Part shown: in pieces, positions 1 through 5,870 of the stretch | Numbering within the stretch: the first letter of the stretch is position 1 | How the letters are laid out: every line of letters starts with the position of its first letter | NCBI GenBank assembly: GCA_910579285.1 | Contig: CAJTTT010000034.1 | Coordinates: 15,551 to 26,128 of the forward strand | Direction: 5' to 3' | Source: an uncultured Lachnospiraceae bacterium | Lineage (GTDB): Bacteria > Bacillota > Clostridia > Lachnospirales > Lachnospiraceae | DNA: 10,578 nt | Translations under genes and position numbers: made by a program | The notes under the pieces: generated by a model | Told to the model about the DNA's origin: nothing | What the model saw: only the letters and a program-made list of their open reading frames with translations | Database searches by the model: none

Positions 1-721
1 GGACGGAACGCTTGACAGAGGCGCCATGCTCACGATTATGAACCCTGATGATAAAGCAGGTCTGGAGGCAGCCCTCAGATTAAAGGATCAGTACGGTGCA
101 GAGGTAACGGTTGTAACGATGGGTCTTCCCAAGGCAGAAGAGGTTCTGCGTGAGGCTATGGCTATGGGCGCAGACAAGGGCGTCCTTGTGACAGACAGAG
201 TGCTCGGCGGCGCAGACACATGGGCAACTTCTACCACACTTGCAGGCGCGATCAGAAACCTGGAGTACGATCTGATCATCACCGGCCGTCAGGCAATCGA
301 CGGTGATACCGCGCAGGTTGGCCCGCAGATTTCCGAGCATCTTGACATTCCTGTCATTTCTTATGCGCAGGATATCAAGATCGAAGGCGACAGCGTTGTT
401 GTTGAGCGTCAGTATGAGGACAGATATCATGTGGTTAAGGCTAAAATGCCTTGCCTGATCACTGCTCTTTCTGAGTTGAATGAGCCTCGTTATATGACAC
501 CCGGCGGCATTTTCGATGCTTATAAGCAGGAGATCACCGTTTGGGGCAGAGCGGATCTTAAGGATGTTGACGATGCGAACTTAGGTCTTAAGGGCTCCCC
601 GACCAAGATCGCGAAGGCTTCCGACAAGGTGAGAAAGGGCGCCGGCGAGAAGGTTTCCCTCGATCCCGATGAGTCCGTAAGCTACATCGTTGACAAGTTG
701 AAAGTGAAACACGTCATCTAA
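1..721 (+). CDS. etfB: Electron transfer flavoprotein beta subunit, 5'-truncated by the window
   Basis: EtfB pairs with EtfA to form a cytoplasmic heterodimeric flavoprotein that carries electrons to or from an acyl-CoA dehydrogenase. In anaerobic Clostridia this pair often takes part in flavin-based electron bifurcation. The reading frame is open from base 2, upstream of the first ATG at 26: the residues DGTLDRG precede the conserved stretch IMNPDDKAGLEAAL, so the real start lies outside the window and about 20-25 residues are missing (239 are visible; the family is about 260). Typical EtfB segments are EVTVVTMG, the block VTDRVLGGADTWATS that lines the flavin/nucleotide site, and IITGRQAIDGDTAQVGPQ. 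The stop is TAA at 719-721. etfA follows on the same strand after an unusually long 184-base gap. Membership of the bifurcating group is inferred from taxon and motif, not proven. The identity as EtfB is very secure. Confidence 0.95.
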   Translation, partial: DGTLDRGAMLTIMNPDDKAGLEAALRLKDQYGAEVTVVTMGLPKAEEVLREAMAMGADKGVLVTDRVLGGADTWATSTTLAGAIRNLEYDLIITGRQAIDGDTAQVGPQISEHLDIPVISYAQDIKIEGDSVVVERQYEDRYHVVKAKMPCLITALSELNEPRYMTPGGIFDAYKQEITVWGRADLKDVDDANLGLKGSPTKIAKASDKVRKGAGEKVSLDPDESVSYIVDKLKVKHVI

Positions 722-905
722 CAGCTGCAAAAGAAAAGCAAAGCGCCGTCGCAGAAAAAGCGTTTGCGACTTGAAACAGGCATTTGGTTTTCTTGCAGCG
801 TTAACGAACAAACGTCCGATGAAATCGGGCAGAAAGCGCGTAAGCGCGAGTTTGTGAGTTTAACAAAGAATACGCGTAAAACGAGTGCGCAGAAAGAGGT
901 ATAAA
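722..905 (+). other. Structured, non-coding gap between etfB and etfA
   Basis: I see no gene in this gap. It holds nested inverted repeats: (a) GCTGCAA (724-730) plus GAAAA (733-737) pairs with TTTTC plus TTGCAGC (788-799), with a two-base AA bulge; (b) inside it, GTCGCA (748-753) pairs with TGCGAC (765-770); (c) ACAAAC (808-813) pairs with GTTTGT (850-855), flanked by a weaker GTTAA/TTAAC pairing; inside (c) sit GTCCGAT-GAA-ATCGGGC (814-830) and GCGC-GTAA-GCGC (836-847), the latter with a GNRA tetraloop. It ends in the ribosome binding site of etfA (AGAAAGAGG, 891-899). The second half resembles the block at 7592-7651 in architecture. It could be a repeat-like insertion, an RNA processing site or a translation modulator between the two subunits; nothing in the sequence decides which. 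Confidence 0.6.
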
Positions 906-1952
906 ATGAATTTAGAAGAATACAAGGGTGTATATGTCTTTGCGCAGCAGGTAGACAATGAGATCAGCAGTATTGCATTTGAGTTACTTGGCAAAGCAAA
1001 AGACCTCGCGAAAGATTTAAATACAGATGTTACAGCGGTTCTGCTCGGCTCCGGGGTGAAGGAACTGGCAGACCAGCTCGCTGAGTATGGCGCGGACAAG
1101 GTGATCGTTGTGGACGATCCCGAGTTAAAAGATTACAGAACGGAGCCTTACGCACATGCGCTGTCATCCGTGATCAATCAGTATAAGCCCGAGATCATGC
1201 TGGTAGGCGCTACGGCTATCGGCAGAGACTTAGGCCCGAGAGTTTCCGCGAGAGTGGCTACCGGCCTGACGGCTGACTGTACCGTTCTCGAGATCGGCGA
1301 TTTCCCGCTGCAGGCAGTTCCCGGCCAGGAGCAGCTTCATAACCAGCTGCTGATGACCCGTCCGGCATTCGGCGGAAATACCATCGCTACGATTGCATGT
1401 CCTTACAACCGTCCTCAGATGGCTACGGTTCGTGCGGGCGTTATGCAGAAGATTGAGCCCATCAAGGGTGCAAAGGCAAATGTGGAAGAGTTCAATCCCG
1501 GATTCACTCCTGACAACAAGTATGTGGAGATCCTTGACATTGTGAAGTCTGTTGCTGAGACAGTGGACATCATGGACGCTAAGATTCTTGTATCCGGCGG
1601 CCGTGGCGTAGGCAGCCCGGAGAACTTCAAGATTCTTGAGGATCTGGCAGAGGTGCTTGGCGGTACCGTCAGCTGCTCCCGTGCAGTTGTAGACTCCGGC
1701 TGGAAGCCCAAGGATCTGCAGGTAGGCCAGACTGGTAAGACCGTCCGCCCGAATGTGTATTTCGCAATCGGTATTTCTGGTGCGATTCAGCATGTGGCAG
1801 GTATGGAAGAGTCCGATATCATTGTTGCGATCAACAAGGATGCGGATGCACCGATCTTCGATGTGGCTGATTACGGTGTAGTCGGCGATCTCAACAAGAT
1901 CGTTCCGAAACTGACAGAGGCTCTGAAGGCAGAGATCGCTGCAGCGAAATAA
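906..1952 (+). CDS. etfA: Electron transfer flavoprotein alpha subunit
   Basis: This is the FAD-binding partner of EtfB. The N-terminal half (about residues 1-190) is the adenine-nucleotide-hydrolase-like fold shared with EtfB. The C-terminal half binds FAD and carries the family signatures: GGRGVGSPENF (231-241), VVDSGW, GQTGKTVRPN (274-283), GISGAIQHVAGM (289-300) and DADAPIFDVADYGVVGD ending near 328. The length of 348 residues is normal for an acyl-CoA-dehydrogenase-linked EtfA without the N-terminal ferredoxin domain. I place the start at ATG 906, preceded by AGAAAGAGG with 6 bases of spacing, rather than at GTG 885, which would put the ribosome binding site inside the gene and add a basic MRRKRYK extension. 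It is probably co-transcribed with etfB, and the terminator at 2067-2099 closes the unit. A gene for the partner dehydrogenase probably lies upstream of the window (inference). Confidence 0.95.
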   Translation: MNLEEYKGVYVFAQQVDNEISSIAFELLGKAKDLAKDLNTDVTAVLLGSGVKELADQLAEYGADKVIVVDDPELKDYRTEPYAHALSSVINQYKPEIMLVGATAIGRDLGPRVSARVATGLTADCTVLEIGDFPLQAVPGQEQLHNQLLMTRPAFGGNTIATIACPYNRPQMATVRAGVMQKIEPIKGAKANVEEFNPGFTPDNKYVEILDIVKSVAETVDIMDAKILVSGGRGVGSPENFKILEDLAEVLGGTVSCSRAVVDSGWKPKDLQVGQTGKTVRPNVYFAIGISGAIQHVAGMEESDIIVAINKDADAPIFDVADYGVVGDLNKIVPKLTEALKAEIAAAK

Positions 1953-2066
1953 CAAATCGAACTTTGTTTGATTGCGAGACTGCAAGCAGCCTCGGCAGGC
2001 TGAGAGATATCTGATAAAGATCGCTGCTGATGCAGACTGGATCTGGTATAATTTCAACATCATGTG
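1953..2066 (+). other. Hairpin-rich 3' UTR of etfA
   Basis: There is no coding potential here. Three short inverted repeats follow the stop codon: AATCGAAC-TTT-GTTTGATT (1955-1973, one G:U pair), CAGCCT-CGGC-AGGCTG (1987-2002) and CTGC-TGAT-GCAG (2024-2035). The second lies inside a longer-range CTGCA/TGCAG pairing (1980-1984 with 2031-2035). None has a T-tract, so they are not terminators themselves; they may protect the mRNA 3' end or be the remains of a repeat. Confidence 0.4.
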
Positions 2067-2099
2067 CGCCCCGGTTTTTGCCGGGGCGTTTCTTTTTTT
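2067..2099 (+). terminator. Rho-independent terminator of the etf operon
   Basis: A perfect 8-bp stem CGCCCCGG / CCGGGGCG (2067-2074 with 2081-2088) has a 6-base loop TTTTTG and is followed by TTTCTTTTTTT. It lies 114 bases after the etfA stop and before the next promoter-like region, so it closes the etfBA transcript. Confidence 0.9.
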
Positions 2100-2136
2100 A
2101 CGCGGATATGGTAAGATGATAAATAGGATATAAAAA

Positions 2137-2163
2137 TAGACAAAAAAACAGAGACATCATAAT
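2137..2163 (+). promoter_or_regulatory. Weak candidate promoter for the 508-residue membrane protein gene
   Basis: TAGACA (2137-2142) and CATAAT (2158-2163) resemble -35 and -10 boxes, but the spacer is only 15 bases. The region is AT-rich, lies after the etf terminator and is 50 bases before the gene start, so a promoter is expected here. The exact boxes are uncertain. Confidence 0.35.
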
Positions 2164-2212
2164 AGATATAGAACTGGGGACTGCAGGATTTGCATATAAA
2201 AGGGGGTTGCGT

Positions 2213-3739
2213 ATGGACCGTTTCGGATTACAACCGCAAAATCAGGACAGAAAATCGTTTGGGCCGCCGGCGCAGCTTTACCTGCCGCCGAAGAACCATA
2301 AAAAGACAGCGCTTACCATTATTCTGTGCGTGGCAGCAGTGGTTTTTACTGCCGTTCTGGCAGGATGTTTTGCTTATACCCACTCGGCGGCTTATAAGGT
2401 GAAGAAGGGCTTTCTGAATCTGATGCGGGAGGCGGATGAAATGAAGAATCCGCTTGCGGAGAAGATTGGGGCGGGTGAAATCAGACATATGCTTGTGGAG
2501 GATGGGGCTCATCTGAACAGCAGACTGAATGTCACGACAGAAACTGTTTTCGGGGAGGTCACACTTGGCGTGGACACGGACTGCGAGACCGACAGGCGGA
2601 AAAAGGAGATGGCGGCATCCACGAACGTCAGCGTGATGAATTATGAACTGGCCAGCATGCAGATGTATGGGGACCAGGAGAAACTGTGTTTTTCTATTCC
2701 AGAGCTTTATCTGAAAGACGTCTACATTGAGAATGAAAATGTATGCAGGCAGTATAACCATTCTCTGTGGGCGGAGGTTTTCGGGAAGGCGTCTGGAGAC
2801 GATTTTTCCATTGATCTGTTCCCGGATGCGTGGCTGTTTGGGGATGAGGAGGGCGTGGGAAGAGCCTTTCTCAAAGAGTATGCCGATGAAATCGCGGAGT
2901 GCAGACGACACATGAGTATGGAGAAAGCGGGAAAAGACCTTTACCGGGTCAGCTTCGACGAACTGTATTTCGATGATCTGGTCAGACAGTTTTTATATGA
3001 CTATGTGGATTTCTCCAAGGTGGGCAGGGAAGACGCGATGGGAATTTTGAGTTATTATGATGTGGTTACCAGCGCGCATGCAATCAGCTTCATTTTGGAG
3101 ATAAACGATGCGAACCGAATCGAGAGCATTCGTTTGGAGGAGCCTCTTTTCCTCTGTGACGGCAAGATAAGGGTTGACGGAGATATTCATTTTCTTGGCC
3201 AAAAGCGCAGCATAGAGAAAATGCAGGGAATGCTTACGATAAGCAAGGAACAGCAGGAGGAGAAGCAGGAGACGGAAATTGTCTGGCAGACGGTGCAGAG
3301 CCTGGAACTTGACAATTATCTGATGGAGTCTGATATTAAGTGCGATTATACAGCGAACGGGGAGACGCAGAAAGTGAGGCTTGGCTGCGAGCTGGAGTGT
3401 GATGGGAGAAAGAACAGCTTTGACGGAGAATTTTCCATAGAGAACGCGATGGAAGATCTGGAGATGGTCTGGGAGGCATCGGGAGACTTTTCCCATATCA
3501 ACAAAGGGGAAAGCTTTGATCTGGAGCTTGATGAGCTGCTGTTTAGCGTAAACAATGAGGAGTTTGCGCTGGTCAGAGGAGATATCGGCCTGTCACCGCT
3601 GCAGAGGAGGGTCAGGCAGAACGTGAAAGCGAAGACAGCATTTTTTGAGTTGTCGGAGAGAGAATGGAATGGCATTTTAGACAGGGTGTACAGGGATTAC
3701 GAAAACCTGATGGGAGCGATGTACGGTATGTGGTGGTAA
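2213..3739 (+). CDS. Membrane-anchored protein of unknown function
   Basis: I do not recognise a characterised family. The 508-residue product starts with a polar, Pro/Gln-rich segment of about 31 residues ending in KNHKK. One strongly hydrophobic segment follows (about 32-55), and then about 450 mostly acidic residues predicted to lie outside the membrane. This fits a type II single-pass protein with a large extracytoplasmic domain. The end of the hydrophobic segment contains LAGC (49-52), so processing as a lipoprotein is possible, but the long N-terminal region makes a plain anchor more likely. The external part has alternating hydrophobic and charged strands, e.g. IRVDGDIHFLG, suggesting a beta-rich fold, and a Gln/Glu-rich stretch EQQEEKQETE near residue 348. 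It ends in MYGMWW. I chose ATG 2213 because AGGGGG (2201-2206) sits 6 bases upstream; TTG 2207 directly abuts that site. The next two genes follow at 31 and 41 bases. Confidence 0.85.
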   Translation: MDRFGLQPQNQDRKSFGPPAQLYLPPKNHKKTALTIILCVAAVVFTAVLAGCFAYTHSAAYKVKKGFLNLMREADEMKNPLAEKIGAGEIRHMLVEDGAHLNSRLNVTTETVFGEVTLGVDTDCETDRRKKEMAASTNVSVMNYELASMQMYGDQEKLCFSIPELYLKDVYIENENVCRQYNHSLWAEVFGKASGDDFSIDLFPDAWLFGDEEGVGRAFLKEYADEIAECRRHMSMEKAGKDLYRVSFDELYFDDLVRQFLYDYVDFSKVGREDAMGILSYYDVVTSAHAISFILEINDANRIESIRLEEPLFLCDGKIRVDGDIHFLGQKRSIEKMQGMLTISKEQQEEKQETEIVWQTVQSLELDNYLMESDIKCDYTANGETQKVRLGCELECDGRKNSFDGEFSIENAMEDLEMVWEASGDFSHINKGESFDLELDELLFSVNNEEFALVRGDIGLSPLQRRVRQNVKAKTAFFELSEREWNGILDRVYRDYENLMGAMYGMWW

Positions 3740-3770
3740 AATGCCGTACAGCATGAAAGGGGCAGGCGTT

Positions 3771-3995
3771 ATGGAAGGAAATGACAAGGAAATGATTGAG
3801 GAGATTATGCGGCACCTGGATGCGGAATCGGAACATGGCGTGTACCGCATGAGCGTCACTTTTGACGGGGAGAGTGATGAGGCTAAGAGTGTGTCCCATG
3901 AATGCTGTCATATGTACGGCAGACCGGCCTCGGAGACGGTTGGACTTCTGGATATGTACACGGATATGAATGCGGGAGAGCCGGACAGGAAATAG
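3771..3995 (+). CDS. Small conserved-looking hypothetical protein with a His/Cys cluster
   Basis: A 74-residue protein of unknown function. It begins with an acidic amphipathic segment (EMIEEIMRHLDAESEHG), followed by a short strand-like stretch (VYRMSVTFDG), then HECCH (43-47) just before MYGRPASETVGLLDMY. The His-Glu-Cys-Cys-His cluster could bind a metal or form a thiol site; this is inference. It has no signal peptide or membrane segment, so it is probably cytoplasmic. I chose ATG 3771 because AAAGGGG (3756-3762) lies 8 bases upstream; the in-frame ATG at 3741 sits one base after the previous stop with no ribosome binding site and would add ten residues, and ATG 3753 overlaps the ribosome binding site. 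It lies between the membrane protein gene and the DHH phosphoesterase gene, probably in the same transcript. Confidence 0.7.
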   Translation: MEGNDKEMIEEIMRHLDAESEHGVYRMSVTFDGESDEAKSVSHECCHMYGRPASETVGLLDMYTDMNAGEPDRK

Positions 3996-4036
3996 CGTTC
4001 TCATGCCGGAGAAATTACGGGGGATAGTGTGACACC

Positions 4037-5587
4037 ATGATATTAAAAGAACTTGCTCAATATGATCCTGTGACCATACAGTGCCATGACAACCCGGATG
4101 CGGATGCCATAGCGGCGGGATATGCGCTCTGCCGCTATTTTGACTCGCTGGGTAAACAGGCGCGTCTGGTTTACGGCGGCAGGAATAAAATAAAAAAACC
4201 CAATCTGCTGTTGATGCTGAAGCATCTGGAGATTCCTGTTATCTATATAGAGGATGCGGATGCTTTTTTAAAGGAGGAGCCGGACGGAACAATCAGAGGG
4301 CTTCTGATCACGGTGGACTGCCAGTACGGCTCCGGCAATGTGATGAGGCTGCCGGCGGAGAAGGTGGCGGTTATCGACCATCACCGCATGGAAACGAAAA
4401 ATATAGAGCTGGGTGAGATCAATCCCTATGTGGGAAGCTGCTCCACGCTGGTCTGGCGGCTGCTTACGGAAGCTGGATACCCGGTGGAGGATGAGCGCCT
4501 GGGAACGGCTCTCTATTACGGCCTGTTTATGGACACAAACCAGTTTGCGGAGCTTTATAATCCGCTGGATCAGGATATGCGGGAGGCGATTCCCTGCGAT
4601 AAATCTCTGGTCACGCTGTTTCGCAACTCCAACCTTTCCCTTGAGGAGCTGGAGGTGGCTGGTGCTGCCATGCTCCGCTACATTTATAATGACGATTACT
4701 ATTATGCGATCATCAAGGCCAAGCCATGTGATCCGAATATTCTGGGACTTATCAGCGATTTTCTGATTCAGGTGGCGGAAGTGCACTGCTGCGTGGTTTA
4801 CAATGAGACCGGCGATGGCTATAAATTTTCTGTCAGAAGCTGCGTTAAGGAAGTACAGGCCGATGAACTGGCGTGCTTTTTGTCGGAGGGTGTAGGTTCT
4901 GGAGGCGGACACCGTGAGAAAGCGGGCGGTTTTATCAATCTGGCGCTCTATGAGGAGTCATACCCGACCCTGCATTCCGAAGCCTTTTTCAGCGAGCGGC
5001 TGAATGATTACTTTGACAACTGTGAGATCATCAGCGCAGGGGACTATGACGCCTGTATTTCAGATATGGACATCTATGTCAAAAAGCCGCTGACGTTAGG
5101 GTATGTGATGGCCACAGATCTGCTGCCGGTGGGAACGCCGATTACGGTGCGTACCCTGGAAGGGGATCTGGATGTCCAGGTGGAGGAGGATCTGGTGATC
5201 ATGGTGGGAGTCCGGGGGGAAGTGTACCCAAACCGCTTTTCCCGCTTTGAAAAAAGCTATGAGCTGACGCAGAAGCCGTACCGGCAGCACAGGGCGCGCG
5301 TTCGCAGCGGACTGCTCTATGAGCCTACCATTCACAACCGGGACACGGGGGAGGTTATGAAGTTGATTGACCATGCCAAGCTTTGCATTTCCGATGGCGG
5401 CAGGCGGGTATTTGCGAAGGAACTGACCAATAGAGTCAAAGTCTTTACTGCCTGGGACAGAGACAGATACACGCTTGGCTGCCCCGGAGATTATCTGGTT
5501 GTGGGATACGAAGACAGGAATGACATATATATGTTGGAGAGGGACGTCTTCTTCCACTCCTACGAAAAAGAGAATAATCAAAGATAA
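4037..5587 (+). CDS. DHH/DHHA1-family phosphoesterase with a C-terminal extension
   Basis: This is a metal-dependent phosphoesterase of the DHH superfamily, which includes RecJ, NrnA-type oligoribonucleases and cyclic-di-AMP hydrolases. The motifs appear in order: HDNPDADAIAAG (17-28), VDCQYG with Asp94, the name-giving DHH at 114-116 in VIDHHR, and GLFMDTNQF with Asp166. These supply the manganese ligands. The substrate-binding DHHA1 signature GGGHREKAGG is at 289-298. NrnA-like members end around 320-350 residues; this one is 516, with about 185 extra residues (about 335-516) of no family I recognise, ending in PGDYLVVGYEDRNDIYMLERDVFF. There is no signal peptide or membrane segment, so it is cytoplasmic. 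The start ATG 4037 has GGGGGA about 12 bases upstream, and an in-frame TAG at 4025 excludes a longer form. The likely activity is on short oligonucleotides or related phosphoesters, but the substrate cannot be read from the sequence. Confidence 0.88.
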   Translation: MILKELAQYDPVTIQCHDNPDADAIAAGYALCRYFDSLGKQARLVYGGRNKIKKPNLLLMLKHLEIPVIYIEDADAFLKEEPDGTIRGLLITVDCQYGSGNVMRLPAEKVAVIDHHRMETKNIELGEINPYVGSCSTLVWRLLTEAGYPVEDERLGTALYYGLFMDTNQFAELYNPLDQDMREAIPCDKSLVTLFRNSNLSLEELEVAGAAMLRYIYNDDYYYAIIKAKPCDPNILGLISDFLIQVAEVHCCVVYNETGDGYKFSVRSCVKEVQADELACFLSEGVGSGGGHREKAGGFINLALYEESYPTLHSEAFFSERLNDYFDNCEIISAGDYDACISDMDIYVKKPLTLGYVMATDLLPVGTPITVRTLEGDLDVQVEEDLVIMVGVRGEVYPNRFSRFEKSYELTQKPYRQHRARVRSGLLYEPTIHNRDTGEVMKLIDHAKLCISDGGRRVFAKELTNRVKVFTAWDRDRYTLGCPGDYLVVGYEDRNDIYMLERDVFFHSYEKENNQR

Positions 5588-5600
5588 TACGCACAGAAAC

Positions 5601-5628
5601 TTGCAGTTTTGAGAAAAATGTGTATAAT
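5601..5628 (+). promoter_or_regulatory. Promoter of the 38-residue microgene
   Basis: A perfect -10 box TATAAT (5623-5628) has a moderate -35 candidate TTGCAG (5601-5606) at a 16-base spacing. It starts 14 bases after the DHH gene stop, so the microgene is probably transcribed on its own, with a leader of about 40 bases. Confidence 0.65.
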
Positions 5629-5676
5629 TATTGGTGTATGGTCGATGGCATACTTCGGCTAAGGAGGAATTTGATT

Positions 5677-5793
5677 ATGGGTATTCTGTTATTGGGCGGC
5701 TTTCTGGTAGTAGTAATTATTCCTGTGGTGATTTCCGTGGTATCGGCAGTTGTTTCGGGAGTTGCAGCCGCAGTAGAAGATGAGGAAGACTGA
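5677..5793 (+). CDS. 38-residue single-span hydrophobic microprotein
   Basis: A short gene starting at ATG 5677 and ending at TGA 5791-5793. It has a textbook ribosome binding site, AAGGAGG (5661-5667), 9 bases upstream. The product starts MGILLLGGFLVVVIIPVVIS, continues with small and hydrophobic residues to about residue 33, and ends in the acidic tail EDEED. This is one membrane helix with a Pro at 16 and a charged C-terminus; with no basic N-terminal residues it is not a classical secreted peptide. The function is unknown. Its own promoter and terminator flank it, which supports a real gene. It could be a small membrane-complex regulator or, less likely, a type I toxin-like peptide; I saw no antisense RNA gene to support the latter. 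Confidence 0.72.
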   Translation: MGILLLGGFLVVVIIPVVISVVSAVVSGVAAAVEDEED

Positions 5794-5814
5794 TTTTTCA
5801 CAGAGTTAGGGACA

Positions 5815-5849
5815 GGGCAAGATCCCACAGTGTGGGGTTTTGCCCTTTT
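5815..5849 (+). terminator. Terminator or attenuator between the microgene and glnS
   Basis: A 14-bp stem (5815-5828 with 5832-5845, two G:U pairs) has a 3-base loop AGT and is followed by TTTT then G. It begins 21 bases after the microgene stop and ends 11 bases before the glnS ribosome binding site. The stem is very stable but the T-tract is short, so termination may be partial, with read-through feeding glnS. I see no T-box sequence. Confidence 0.75.
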
Positions 5850-5870
5850 GAGACAGAGGAGGCAGCAGCA

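Noticed and set aside
885..905. Upstream GTG start for etfA
   Set aside because: It would place the AGAAAGAGG ribosome binding site inside the gene; ATG 906 gives the family's normal N-terminus.
1230..2063. 277-codon open frame on the - strand across etfA
   Set aside because: It is antisense to a certain gene, its translation looks like no protein family, and it has no ribosome binding site. It is a by-product of etfA codon use.
5832..5870. Upstream GTG start for glnS
   Set aside because: It lies in the 3' arm of the terminator hairpin, has no ribosome binding site, and the extra 13 residues do not fit GlnRS; GTG 5871 has AGGAGG at the right distance.
5794..5870. T-box or other riboswitch in front of glnS
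   Set aside because: The leader is too short and lacks the T-box consensus; only a simple terminator hairpin is seen.
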